Shown: positions 34,432 to 41,850 of the stretch, piece after piece
Position numbering within the stretch: the stretch's first letter is position 1
Layout: each line of letters starts with the position of its first letter
Assembly: GCA_016188575.1 (NCBI GenBank)
Contig: JACPHN010000101.1
Location: 1 to 57,032 of the forward strand
Length of the DNA stretch: 57,032 nucleotides
Direction: 5' to 3'
From: Candidatus Schekmanbacteria bacterium
GTDB lineage: Bacteria > CSSED10-310 > JACPHN01
The notes under the pieces: generated by a model
Database searches by the model: none
What the model saw: only the letters and a program-made list of their open reading frames with translations
Told to the model about the DNA's origin: nothing
Program-made: the position numbers and the translations under genes

Positions 34432-35657
34432 GGCGGCGCGCGCGACTGCCGCGGGCCGGAACAATCCGCGGCCTGGCGATTGCCGGCGTCCTCATCGCGG
34501 TACTCGCGGTGGCGGGGTGCGCGCGTACGCAGCGCTCGCCGCTCGCGCTGGTGCCGGGTTCCACGGTCACGCTGCAGGCGTCCGACATCGATCTCGAGCA
34601 ATTCTCCACGGCGCTTTCCCGCCACCGCGCGGCGCTGGCCGCCGACCTCGCCGCCGGAGAGGATCGGCCGCACGCTTTCGGGGCCGCTTCGGTGGCGGCA
34701 TCCGAGCTGCTGCGCGTCCAGGAGGAGCTCGCCGGTCTGACACAGCAGGCGCCATCGGCCGATGAGCTCGTTCGGCGCACGCTCGAACGCTTCGAGCTGC
34801 ACCGTTTCGCGGGACAGAATGGTCGTGGAGACGTGCTTCTTACCGGCTACTATCTGCCCGAGCTCGCTGCCAGTGATCATCCAGACGATACCCACCGCTT
34901 TCCTCTCTACGGCATCCCAACCGACCTTCATCAGGTCGACCTCGGCGTTTTCAGCTCGGATCTCGCCGGCAAACGCATCACATATCGGGTGTTGGCCGAT
35001 GGCACCATCGCGCCCTACCACGAGCGATCGGCCATCGACTCCGGCAACGCGCTCGCCGGCCGAGGTCTCGAGATCGCCTGGGTGGATGACGCGATTTCCC
35101 GGTTCTTTCTGATGATCCAGGGGTCGGGCATCCTCCGCTATGCCGGCGGCACCACCCGGAACGTAAACTACGCCGCGCAGAATGGCAGGCCCTACGAGGC
35201 GATCGGCAAGTTGCTCATCCGCGAAGGCAGGATTGCCCGTGAGGACATGTCCATGCAAGCGATTCGCCGTTACCTGAGCGCTCATCCCGAGGAACAGGAG
35301 CGGATATTTGCCACCAATCCGAGCTACGTGTTTTTCACGCTCGCCGACGGCGGCCCGTACGGTGCGAGCCAGGTGGCGCTCACACCCGGCGTGTCGCTCG
35401 CAGTGGACCGCAAGGTAGTGCCGCAAGGCACCGTAGTCCTCGCGGCGCTTCCCATACTGCGATTCGACGCGGCCGGCGCGATCGCCGCGGTGGGTCAGGT
35501 GTTGCGGCTGATGATCGTTCAGGACACCGGGGGCGCCATTCGGGGGCCGGGTCGCGCGGACATCTACTTCGGCTCCGGCGCCGAGGCCGAGCAGCATGCG
35601 GGCCACTTGCGCCACGACGGCCAGCTCTACGCGCTGCGGCTTCCCCGGGCGCCTTGA
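34428..35657 (+). CDS. mltA: Membrane-bound lytic murein transglycosylase A
   Basis: 409-residue lipoprotein. The N terminus (GLAIAGVLIAVLAVAGC) is a type II signal with a lipobox AVAGC. The MltA core contains GYYLPELAAS, YRVLADGTIAPYHERSAID, and a domain-2 region (FFLMIQGSGILRY); the C-terminal 3D domain has IVQDTGGAIRGPGRADIYFG with its conserved Asp residues. It cleaves peptidoglycan glycan strands to form 1,6-anhydro-muropeptides and sits in the outer membrane. It shows that the cell is a diderm. The GTG start overlaps the thioesterase stop; the longer frame from 34335 is shadow of that gene. Confidence 0.9.
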   Translation: MRRRARLPRAGTIRGLAIAGVLIAVLAVAGCARTQRSPLALVPGSTVTLQASDIDLEQFSTALSRHRAALAADLAAGEDRPHAFGAASVAASELLRVQEELAGLTQQAPSADELVRRTLERFELHRFAGQNGRGDVLLTGYYLPELAASDHPDDTHRFPLYGIPTDLHQVDLGVFSSDLAGKRITYRVLADGTIAPYHERSAIDSGNALAGRGLEIAWVDDAISRFFLMIQGSGILRYAGGTTRNVNYAAQNGRPYEAIGKLLIREGRIAREDMSMQAIRRYLSAHPEEQERIFATNPSYVFFTLADGGPYGASQVALTPGVSLAVDRKVVPQGTVVLAALPILRFDAAGAIAAVGQVLRLMIVQDTGGAIRGPGRADIYFGSGAEAEQHAGHLRHDGQLYALRLPRAP

Positions 35658-35795
35658 GCCGACCCCAGGGGCGGTGCTGGCGCCGCGTCACGGTCCTGTG
35701 CGGCCGAATAGGCGGCCTGACTACGACGCGACGCTCGCACCGGGTCTCCACTTGCGACTCGCACGACGGGGAGCACCGGTGCTACTCTGAGAATC

Positions 35796-36701
35796 GTGAT
35801 TCACGAAGCTGAAGAAATCCTCGACCGCCTCCCCGAGCTGTTGCGGGCCTCGCCCGAGTTGCGCTTTCGCCTCTACGAGGTGCTGGCCGAAGAGTTCCCG
35901 TCGCGACGCGAGATGGAACGTCTGCTTGCGGAGCTGGCCGAGCAGCGGCAGGAGTCAGCGCAGCGATACGAGGCCACCGAGCGCCGTTTCGCCGCCATCG
36001 ACCAGCGCTTCGAAGCGCTACTCGCGGAGCTTGCGGCGCAACGGGAGGAAGCGGGCCGGCGCTTCGAGATCATTGATGCAAGGTTCGAGGCGATCGATCG
36101 ACGGTTCGAGGCACTCCAGACGGAGATGGATCGACGGTTCGAGGCACTCCAGGCGGAGATGGATCGACGGTTCGAGGCCATGGACAAGCGCTTCGAGAAG
36201 ATGGACGAACGCTTCGAGAAGATGGACAAGCGCTTCGAGAAGATGGACGAACGCTTCGAGGCAATGGATCGGCGCTTCCTGGCGATTGACCAGCGCCTGA
36301 AGGACATGGGGCAGTATCTCGTCGTTACCGTCGGGGGCTCGCAAAGTCGTCTGGGCCACGAGCTCGAAGATCTCGTAGCGGGTACGCTTCGCGTCGCGCT
36401 CGATCGCACCGACCTCAAAGCCGAGAACCTGCTCCTCAGGCAGAAAGTCGAAGATCGGGATGGGTTCATTGGCCCGGCGGGCAGGCGCTATGAATATGAC
36501 GTATTCGTGAGCAATGGCCGCTATTGCGTTTTCGAGGTCAAGTTCGGGCCCGACGAAGAAGATGTCGATCGTTTCCGCGATAAGTGCGACCTGGTGGAAC
36601 GGGAGCTGGGCCGTGGCCCTGTTGAGCGCATCCTCGTCACCATAGCGAAGACCCCGGAGCTCCAGAGTTATTGCGCGGCCCATGGTGTATTGCTGGTCTA
36701 G
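35796..36701 (+). CDS. Coiled-coil protein with C-terminal PD-(D/E)XK nuclease-like domain
   Basis: 301 residues. Residues 40-170 are a long coiled coil built from short repeats (RFEAMDKRFEKMDERFEKM). The C-terminal domain has EYDVFVSNGRYCVFEVKFG, with Asp235, Glu247 and Lys249 forming a D-(E)xK core, as in DUF3782-type proteins of the PD-(D/E)XK superfamily. Members are frequent in cyanobacteria and other phyla and have no well-set function; a nuclease role is inferred from the motif. The start is a GTG. The DNA encoding the coiled coil contains tandem repeats. It converges on aceF, with a strong hairpin between them. Confidence 0.85.
   Translation: MIHEAEEILDRLPELLRASPELRFRLYEVLAEEFPSRREMERLLAELAEQRQESAQRYEATERRFAAIDQRFEALLAELAAQREEAGRRFEIIDARFEAIDRRFEALQTEMDRRFEALQAEMDRRFEAMDKRFEKMDERFEKMDKRFEKMDERFEAMDRRFLAIDQRLKDMGQYLVVTVGGSQSRLGHELEDLVAGTLRVALDRTDLKAENLLLRQKVEDRDGFIGPAGRRYEYDVFVSNGRYCVFEVKFGPDEEDVDRFRDKCDLVERELGRGPVERILVTIAKTPELQSYCAAHGVLLV
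36075..36260 (+). repeat. Tandem repeats in the coiled-coil gene
   Basis: A 33-bp unit (encoding RRFEALQ-E-MD) is repeated at 36106-36171. It is followed by a 21-bp unit, CGCTTCGAGAAGATGGACGAA with a GACAAG variant, repeated about four times to 36260. These would allow in-frame changes of coiled-coil length by slippage. Confidence 0.8.
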
Positions 36702-36715
36702 GGCATGCCAGCCTG

Positions 36716-36758
36716 CCAGCACCGCCGGCCTGCCAGCCCGCCGGGCCGGCGGTGCTGG
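36716..36758. terminator. Perfect 15-bp hairpin between convergent genes
   Basis: CCAGCACCGCCGGCC (36716-36730) pairs perfectly with GGCCGGCGGTGCTGG (36744-36758) across a 13-base loop. It lies between the stop codons of two convergent genes, where a bidirectional terminator would be expected, but no T-run follows on either side. It may stop transcription, protect 3' ends, or be a repeat element. Confidence 0.45.
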
Positions 36759-36790
36759 CGCCGCGCCGGTTGCGCCTGTTCCCGCCGCGG

Positions 36791-38200
36791 TCACGCCTCC
36801 AGCAGGAAGCCGTCGGGATCCTCGAGCAGCGCGCGCAAGCCGTGGCAAAACCGCGCGGCTTCGGCTCCGTCGATGACGCGATGATCGTAGGACAGACAAA
36901 ACGGCAGAATTAGACGGGCGGCGAACGCTTCTCCCACCCAGCGCGGGCCGACAGCGGCGCGGGCGACTCCGAGAATGGCGACCTGAGGCGGGTTGATAAT
37001 CGGCGTGAATCCGGTTCCGCCGATGCCGCCGAGATTGGAAATCGTGAAGGTAGCTCCCCGGAGCTCGTCGAGGCCGACCGTGCGGGCGCGCGTGCGCGCG
37101 GCGAGCTCGGCAAGCATCGTGGCCGTCCGCGCCAGGCTTGGCCGGTCGGCATCGCGCAGCACGGGCACGATGAGCCCGTCGGCGGTGTCCACGGCGATGC
37201 CGATGTGAAAGCAACGAGCGATCGACAGGCTCTGTCCGTCCGCGGAGAGCGTCGCATTAATTCTGGGGAAGTCGCGCAAGCAGGCGACCGCAGCTTTTAC
37301 GAGCAACACAGTGGTGGTGAGCCGCGCACCCGTTTCTCCGAGCCGGCGATCAAGACGTACGCGGAGCTCCTCCAGAGCGGTGATGTCCGCTTCGTCGAAG
37401 TGGGTGACGTGGGGAATGGTGGTCCAGGAGAGATGCATTTGTCGGCCGATCTTCAGACGCAGCGAGCTGAGCGCCTCGCGGTCCGTGTCCTCCGCGGGAG
37501 CCGTGCCGGCGGTGCTGGCCCTGGCCGCCGCGGGCTCGGCGGCGGTGGTGGCGGTGGCTCGCTCTTGCTCAGGTGCCGGCGCGCCGGCGTCTGCCGCGGC
37601 CCGCGCGGCCAGCACGCGCACATAGGCCTGGACGTCATCAAGCGTGATGCGACCGGCCGGCCCGGTCGCCGGCACCATGGTGAGGTTCACACCGAGTTTG
37701 CGGGCGTGCGCGCGCGTCGCCGGTCCGGCGGGGAGAGGGAGGTGGGGAGTGTGGACCGGCTGCGGCACCCCCACCGCGCGCTCGTCCGTCGATGCCGGAG
37801 CGGCGCCCGCAAGGTCTTCCCGGGGCACGCCGGCAGGCAACGCGGAGTCGAACGGCGCGGTTGCACGTGCCGGCGGCGGCGGCGGAGCGGGGACGTCAGG
37901 CGCCGGAGCTCGCGGGGACGCAGGTACAGGCGGCACCGGTGCCCCGGCGACACTGGCCTCCCCGACAGGTTCCAACGTCAGCACGACGGCGCCGACCTCG
38001 ACGTGCTCGCCCTTACCGACGGCAAGTGAGGCGATGCGCCCTGCTTGCGGCGCGGGAACCTCGATCACCGCCTTGTCGGTTTCCAGCTCGATGACCGGTT
38101 GCCCCGCGGCCACGCTGTCCCCGACCGCGACGAGCACATTGACGACATCGCCACCGTGGATATTCTCACCAAGCTCAGGGAGCCTGAACGGAATTGCCAT
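36791..38200 (-). CDS. aceF: Dihydrolipoamide acetyltransferase (pyruvate dehydrogenase E2)
   Basis: 469 residues. The N-terminal lipoyl domain carries Lys43 in ELETDKAVIEVPAP. An Ala/Pro-rich linker joins it to the E3-binding domain (THARKLGVNLTMVPATGPAG, about 160-200), then a second linker and the acetyltransferase core. The core ends in the catalytic box SYDHRVIDG with His440 and Asp444. Only one lipoyl domain is present, where E. coli AceF has three. AAGGAG lies eight bases before the ATG. It follows aceE by 139 bases and is probably co-transcribed. No dihydrolipoamide dehydrogenase gene is in the window. Confidence 0.95.
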   Translation of the reverse strand: MAIPFRLPELGENIHGGDVVNVLVAVGDSVAAGQPVIELETDKAVIEVPAPQAGRIASLAVGKGEHVEVGAVVLTLEPVGEASVAGAPVPPVPASPRAPAPDVPAPPPPPARATAPFDSALPAGVPREDLAGAAPASTDERAVGVPQPVHTPHLPLPAGPATRAHARKLGVNLTMVPATGPAGRITLDDVQAYVRVLAARAAADAGAPAPEQERATATTAAEPAAARASTAGTAPAEDTDREALSSLRLKIGRQMHLSWTTIPHVTHFDEADITALEELRVRLDRRLGETGARLTTTVLLVKAAVACLRDFPRINATLSADGQSLSIARCFHIGIAVDTADGLIVPVLRDADRPSLARTATMLAELAARTRARTVGLDELRGATFTISNLGGIGGTGFTPIINPPQVAILGVARAAVGPRWVGEAFAARLILPFCLSYDHRVIDGAEAARFCHGLRALLEDPDGFLLEA

Positions 38201-38339
38201 TTCGTGGTCTCCTTGATAAAACTGTCACCGCCGAGGCGTCCGCCGCTCCGGCGAACGCCGGCCGGCCGGGTGGAGGGAGGAACCAGTTACCCCGCGCGGC
38301 CGCTCCACTTCGCGAGCGCCCACCGGCATGCGCAGGCGC

Positions 38340-41048
38340 TCACGTTGCGACGGGACTGAGCTTGCCGGGCTCGAGCCCAAACCGCTCCTGCGCCCGCGCG
38401 ACGATCTCCCACCCGAGCTCGCCGCGGCCGGCCAGGGCGCTCAGCGCCGCGTGCGCGATCGACTCGGCGTCTACCTCGAAAAAGCGCCGCAGTGCCGCGC
38501 GCGTGTCGCTGCGCCCGAAACCGTCCGTGCCGAGCACCGTGAGGCCGCCCGGCACCCAGCGCGCGATTTGCTCAGGGACCAGCTTCACAAAATCGGTCGC
38601 CGCGACGAATGCTCCGCTTTCCCCCGCCAGCACCCCTTCCAGATAGCTCCGCCGCGGCTCGGCCTCGGGGTGCAGCCGGTTCCAGTGCTCGCACTCCAGC
38701 GCCTCGCGCCGCAGCTCCTTGTAGCTGGTCACGCTCCATACGTCGGCGGCGACGCCGAAATCCGCCTCCAGCAGCTCCTGAGCCCGCAGCACCTCGCCGG
38801 CGATTGCGCCGCTGCCTAGCAGGTGGGCGCGCGGCCCCGCGTCCCGATCCGCCGTCCGCCCCTCGCTCCGCAAGCGTCCCGGCCGCAGCTTGTACATCCC
38901 CCGCAAGATGCCTTGGCGCGCTCCCTCCGGCATGGCCGGCATCTCGTAGCTCTCGTTCTGCAGCGTAATGTAATAGAAAACCGATTCCCCGCGCGCGAAC
39001 ATCCGCTCCAGACCGTCCAGAACGATCGCGCAAATCTCGTACGCGTAGGCCGGGTCATACGCCATGAGATTGGGCACCGCGGTCGCAAGCAGGTGGCTGT
39101 GCCCATCCTGATGCTGCAACCCCTCTCCCAGTAGCGTCGTGCGGCCCGCGGTCGCTCCCATCAGGAAGCCGCGGCACCGCATGTCCGCCGCCGCCCAGAT
39201 CAGGTCGCCCACGCGCTGCAGCCCGAACATCGAGTAGAAGATGTAGAACGGGATGGTGTTGATGCCGTGCGCGGCGTATGCCGTCCCGGCTGCGATGAAC
39301 GAGCACGTCGCCCCAGCCTCCGTAATGCCTTCTTCCAGAATCTGGCCGTCGGCGGCCTCGCGGTAATAGAGCAGCGTATCGGAGTCGACCGGTTCATAGA
39401 GCTGCCCGAAGGCCGCGTAGATGCCGCACTGGCGGAACAGCGCGTCCATTCCGAAGGTGCGCGCTTCGTCCGGAATGATCGGCACGACGAGCTTCCCGAT
39501 CCGTGGATGGCGCAGCAGGCGCGCGAGCAGCCGCACGAAGGCCATGGTCGTGGACACCGGGTGGCCGCCGCTGCCCTGGAAAAACTCGGCGAGCTCGCCG
39601 TCGCCCGGCGGCTCCAGGGGCGGCGCCGCGGGGGAGCGCTCGGGGAGAAAACCCCCCAGAACCTCGCGACGGCGTTTCATATACTGAATCTCCGGGCTCG
39701 TGTCCGGCGGCCGATAGAACGGCATGCGCTCGATCTCGTCGTCGCCCAGCGGAATCGCGAAGCGGGAGCGGAACTCGCGCATTTCGCTCTCGTTCAGCTT
39801 CTTCTGCTGGTGGGTGATGTTGCGCCCTTCGCCCGCCTCGCCGAGGCCGTAGCCCTTGATCGTCTTGGCGAGAATCACTGACGGCTTCTCGTTCTGGGAT
39901 ACGGCGGCGAGGTAGGCCGCGTAGACCTTTTCGGGGTCGTGCCCGCCGCGCCGCAAGCGGCTGAGCTGGTCGTCGCTGAGGTGAGCGACGAGGCGAAGCA
40001 GCTCGGGATCGGTGCCGAAGAAGTGCTCGCGAATGTAGGCGCCGCCGCTCACGGTGTATTTCTGATACTGGCCGTCGACCACCTCACCCATGCGGCGCAC
40101 GAGCTTGCCGTCGGGGTCGTTGGCGAGCAGCGGATCCCAGTCGTCGCCCCAGATCACCTTGATGACGTTCCAGCCGGCGCCGCGGAACACGCCTTCGAGC
40201 TCCTGAATGATCTTGCCGTTGCCGCGCACCGGGCCGTCCAGGCGCTGCAGATTACAGTTGACGATGAAGATCAGGTTGCTGAGCTTCTCGCGACCGGCGA
40301 GGCTGATGGCGCCGAGCGCTTCCGGCTCGTCCGTCTCGCCGTCGCCGAGAAAGGCCCAGACGCGGGAGCGGCTCGTGTCGAGCAGGCCGCGGTGCTCGAG
40401 GTAGCGGTTGAAGCGCGCCTGGTAGATCGCCATGATCGGCGACAGGCCCATGGATACCGTGGGGAACTGCCAGAAGCTGGGCATGAGCCACGGGTGGGGG
40501 TAGGAGGACAGACCGCCGCCTGCGGACAGCTCGCGGCGGAAGTGGCGGAGGTGGTCCCGGCTGATGCGGCCCTCGAGGAAGGCGCGGGCGTAGACTCCGG
40601 GGGAAGCGTGCCCCTGAAAGTAGACGAGGTCGCTTTCGCCCGGCACCTCGGAGCGCCGGAAAAAGTGGTTGAATCCGACTTCGAGCAAGGTGGCGGCGGA
40701 GGCGTAGGTGGAGATGTGGCCGCCGATCCCCGGCGCTTCGGTGTTCGCGCGCACCACCATGGCCATGGCGTTCCAGCGCACGCAGCTCTTGATGCGCCGC
40801 TCGAGCTCGCGGTTGCCGGGATACGCCGGCTGCCGGGAGCGCGGAATGGTGTTGATGTACGGCGTGGTGGCGCTGAACGGTAGTTGCACGCCGCGGCGCT
40901 GGGCGAGGTCGCGCAGCGCCTCGATCAGGAAGACGACGCGGTCGGACCCGGCGCGCCGAAGCACGTATTCGAGCGAGTCCAGCCACTCCCGGGTCTCTTC
41001 CGGGTCGTCGTCGCGGGGTGGGGCCAGGCGTCCGGTCGGTTCCGACAT
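38340..41048 (-). CDS. aceE: Pyruvate dehydrogenase E1 component, homodimeric
   Basis: 902-residue thiamine-diphosphate enzyme that decarboxylates pyruvate and acetylates the lipoyl group of AceF. The cofactor motif runs from GDGETDEPEALGAISLAG to NCNLQRLDGPVRGNG. Other AceE landmarks are KCLK-like helical N terminus (LDSLEYVLRRAGSDR), a GHASPGVYARAFLEG segment, KTIKGYGLGEAGEGRN, and the HQDGHSHL His box. Length is as usual for the AceE family. aceF follows downstream. A repeat element and the pilin promoter region separate aceE from the next gene upstream. Confidence 0.96.
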   Translation of the reverse strand: MSEPTGRLAPPRDDDPEETREWLDSLEYVLRRAGSDRVVFLIEALRDLAQRRGVQLPFSATTPYINTIPRSRQPAYPGNRELERRIKSCVRWNAMAMVVRANTEAPGIGGHISTYASAATLLEVGFNHFFRRSEVPGESDLVYFQGHASPGVYARAFLEGRISRDHLRHFRRELSAGGGLSSYPHPWLMPSFWQFPTVSMGLSPIMAIYQARFNRYLEHRGLLDTSRSRVWAFLGDGETDEPEALGAISLAGREKLSNLIFIVNCNLQRLDGPVRGNGKIIQELEGVFRGAGWNVIKVIWGDDWDPLLANDPDGKLVRRMGEVVDGQYQKYTVSGGAYIREHFFGTDPELLRLVAHLSDDQLSRLRRGGHDPEKVYAAYLAAVSQNEKPSVILAKTIKGYGLGEAGEGRNITHQQKKLNESEMREFRSRFAIPLGDDEIERMPFYRPPDTSPEIQYMKRRREVLGGFLPERSPAAPPLEPPGDGELAEFFQGSGGHPVSTTMAFVRLLARLLRHPRIGKLVVPIIPDEARTFGMDALFRQCGIYAAFGQLYEPVDSDTLLYYREAADGQILEEGITEAGATCSFIAAGTAYAAHGINTIPFYIFYSMFGLQRVGDLIWAAADMRCRGFLMGATAGRTTLLGEGLQHQDGHSHLLATAVPNLMAYDPAYAYEICAIVLDGLERMFARGESVFYYITLQNESYEMPAMPEGARQGILRGMYKLRPGRLRSEGRTADRDAGPRAHLLGSGAIAGEVLRAQELLEADFGVAADVWSVTSYKELRREALECEHWNRLHPEAEPRRSYLEGVLAGESGAFVAATDFVKLVPEQIARWVPGGLTVLGTDGFGRSDTRAALRRFFEVDAESIAHAALSALAGRGELGWEIVARAQERFGLEPGKLSPVAT

Positions 41049-41074
41049 CGGTATGTGCCCTCCTGTTGGCCCGA

Positions 41075-41202
41075 CGTCCCTCCCCCCACTTGCGGGGGAG
41101 GTGATGTGGGGGGTCGTCGTGATGCGCTAGTTGTTGTACAGCATAGCGCGGGTCGGCGATCCGGCGACATGGGCGGCGGTCCTGAATCCACCGCCTGGTC
41201 GG
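41075..41202. repeat. Partial copy of the dispersed intergenic repeat
   Basis: The core CCCCCCACTTGCGGGGG with GGTCGTCGTGATGCGC is followed, about 70 bases later, by CTGAATCCACCGCCTGGTCG, the inverted-repeat end. The core half matches the elements at 14450 and 54735. It lies just before the aceE start. Confidence 0.65.
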
Positions 41203-41458
41203 AGTCGGGGCGGAGCTTTACGGGTCGCGCCCGTATGAACACCCGTGCAGTGCTCGTGAAAAAAAGTGAACAACCGTCCTGCAGTCGGCAAGAGTGGCAT
41301 CGCAAAGCGCTTTTCACTGGCGCCGCGGGGGCGATTGGGGGCGCGTCTATGCAAATGCGTTGCCCCCGGTCACTTCGCCCGGCGGAGTCGGCCCGCGCCG
41401 CGTGCCGTGCCGTTGCCTGTCCGCTGCGTTTCGCCGTTCGCGCGGGCGGGCTCGAAGG

Positions 41459-41476
41459 TTGGCACGTGGCTTGCTT
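41459..41476 (+). promoter_or_regulatory. Sigma-54 (RpoN) promoter of the pilin gene
   Basis: TTGGCACGTGGCTTGCTT matches the -24/-12 consensus YTGGCACG-N4-TTGCW exactly, including the GG and GC core dinucleotides at the correct 10-base spacing. Transcription would start near 41486, about 70 bases before the pilin ATG. Such promoters need an enhancer-binding activator; none is encoded in the window. Confidence 0.85.
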
Positions 41477-41557
41477 ATAAAGTGGCCGAAAGGTGAAAAC
41501 GGCGGTGGCCTGATCGGGTGCCCCGTTGAGCTGATGGAACCGACAAGGAGGCATCCC

Positions 41558-41743
41558 ATGGAAAAGATGGTTCAGCTTTTCAACGACGAATCCGGCCAGA
41601 CCACCGTTGAGTGGATCGTGCTGTCGATCATGATCGCAGTCGCCATCGTGACGATCGCCCTGACCTTCATCGACGCCATTACCTCGGTGATCGAGAAGAT
41701 CAAGGAGAAGATCCTCGACTTCATCGACGCGATCAGCTTCTAG
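41558..41743 (+). CDS. Flp-like pilin subunit
   Basis: 61-residue protein: MEKMVQLFNDESGQTTVEW, then one hydrophobic helix (IVLSIMIAVAIVTIALTFI) and an amphipathic tail of Ile/Lys/Asp. The motif ESGQT-x-VE with a Glu five residues into the helix is the Flp/TadE-type pilin signature cut by a prepilin peptidase. AAGGAGG ends seven bases before the ATG at 41558, which decides the start. The gene is alone: no tad assembly genes are near. It has a near-perfect sigma-54 promoter and a strong terminator, so it is a monocistronic, activator-controlled unit. It probably assembles by a pilus machine encoded elsewhere. Confidence 0.85.
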   Translation: MEKMVQLFNDESGQTTVEWIVLSIMIAVAIVTIALTFIDAITSVIEKIKEKILDFIDAISF

Positions 41744-41764
41744 TCGCTCGCTGACTGAGCTCGT

Positions 41765-41797
41765 AGGGCCGGGGCTTTCCCCCGGCCCTTTTCTTTT
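41765..41797 (+). terminator. Rho-independent terminator after the pilin gene
   Basis: A 10-bp stem, AGGGCCGGGG with CCCCGGCCCT, has a 5-base loop and is followed by the T-rich tail TTTTCTTTT. It lies 22 bases after the stop codon and before the convergent kinase gene. Confidence 0.9.
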
Positions 41798-41850
41798 GCC
41801 CGTTTCTCCCTGACAAAACAGTCGCCGACCCACGGGCATTGGGACGCCCG

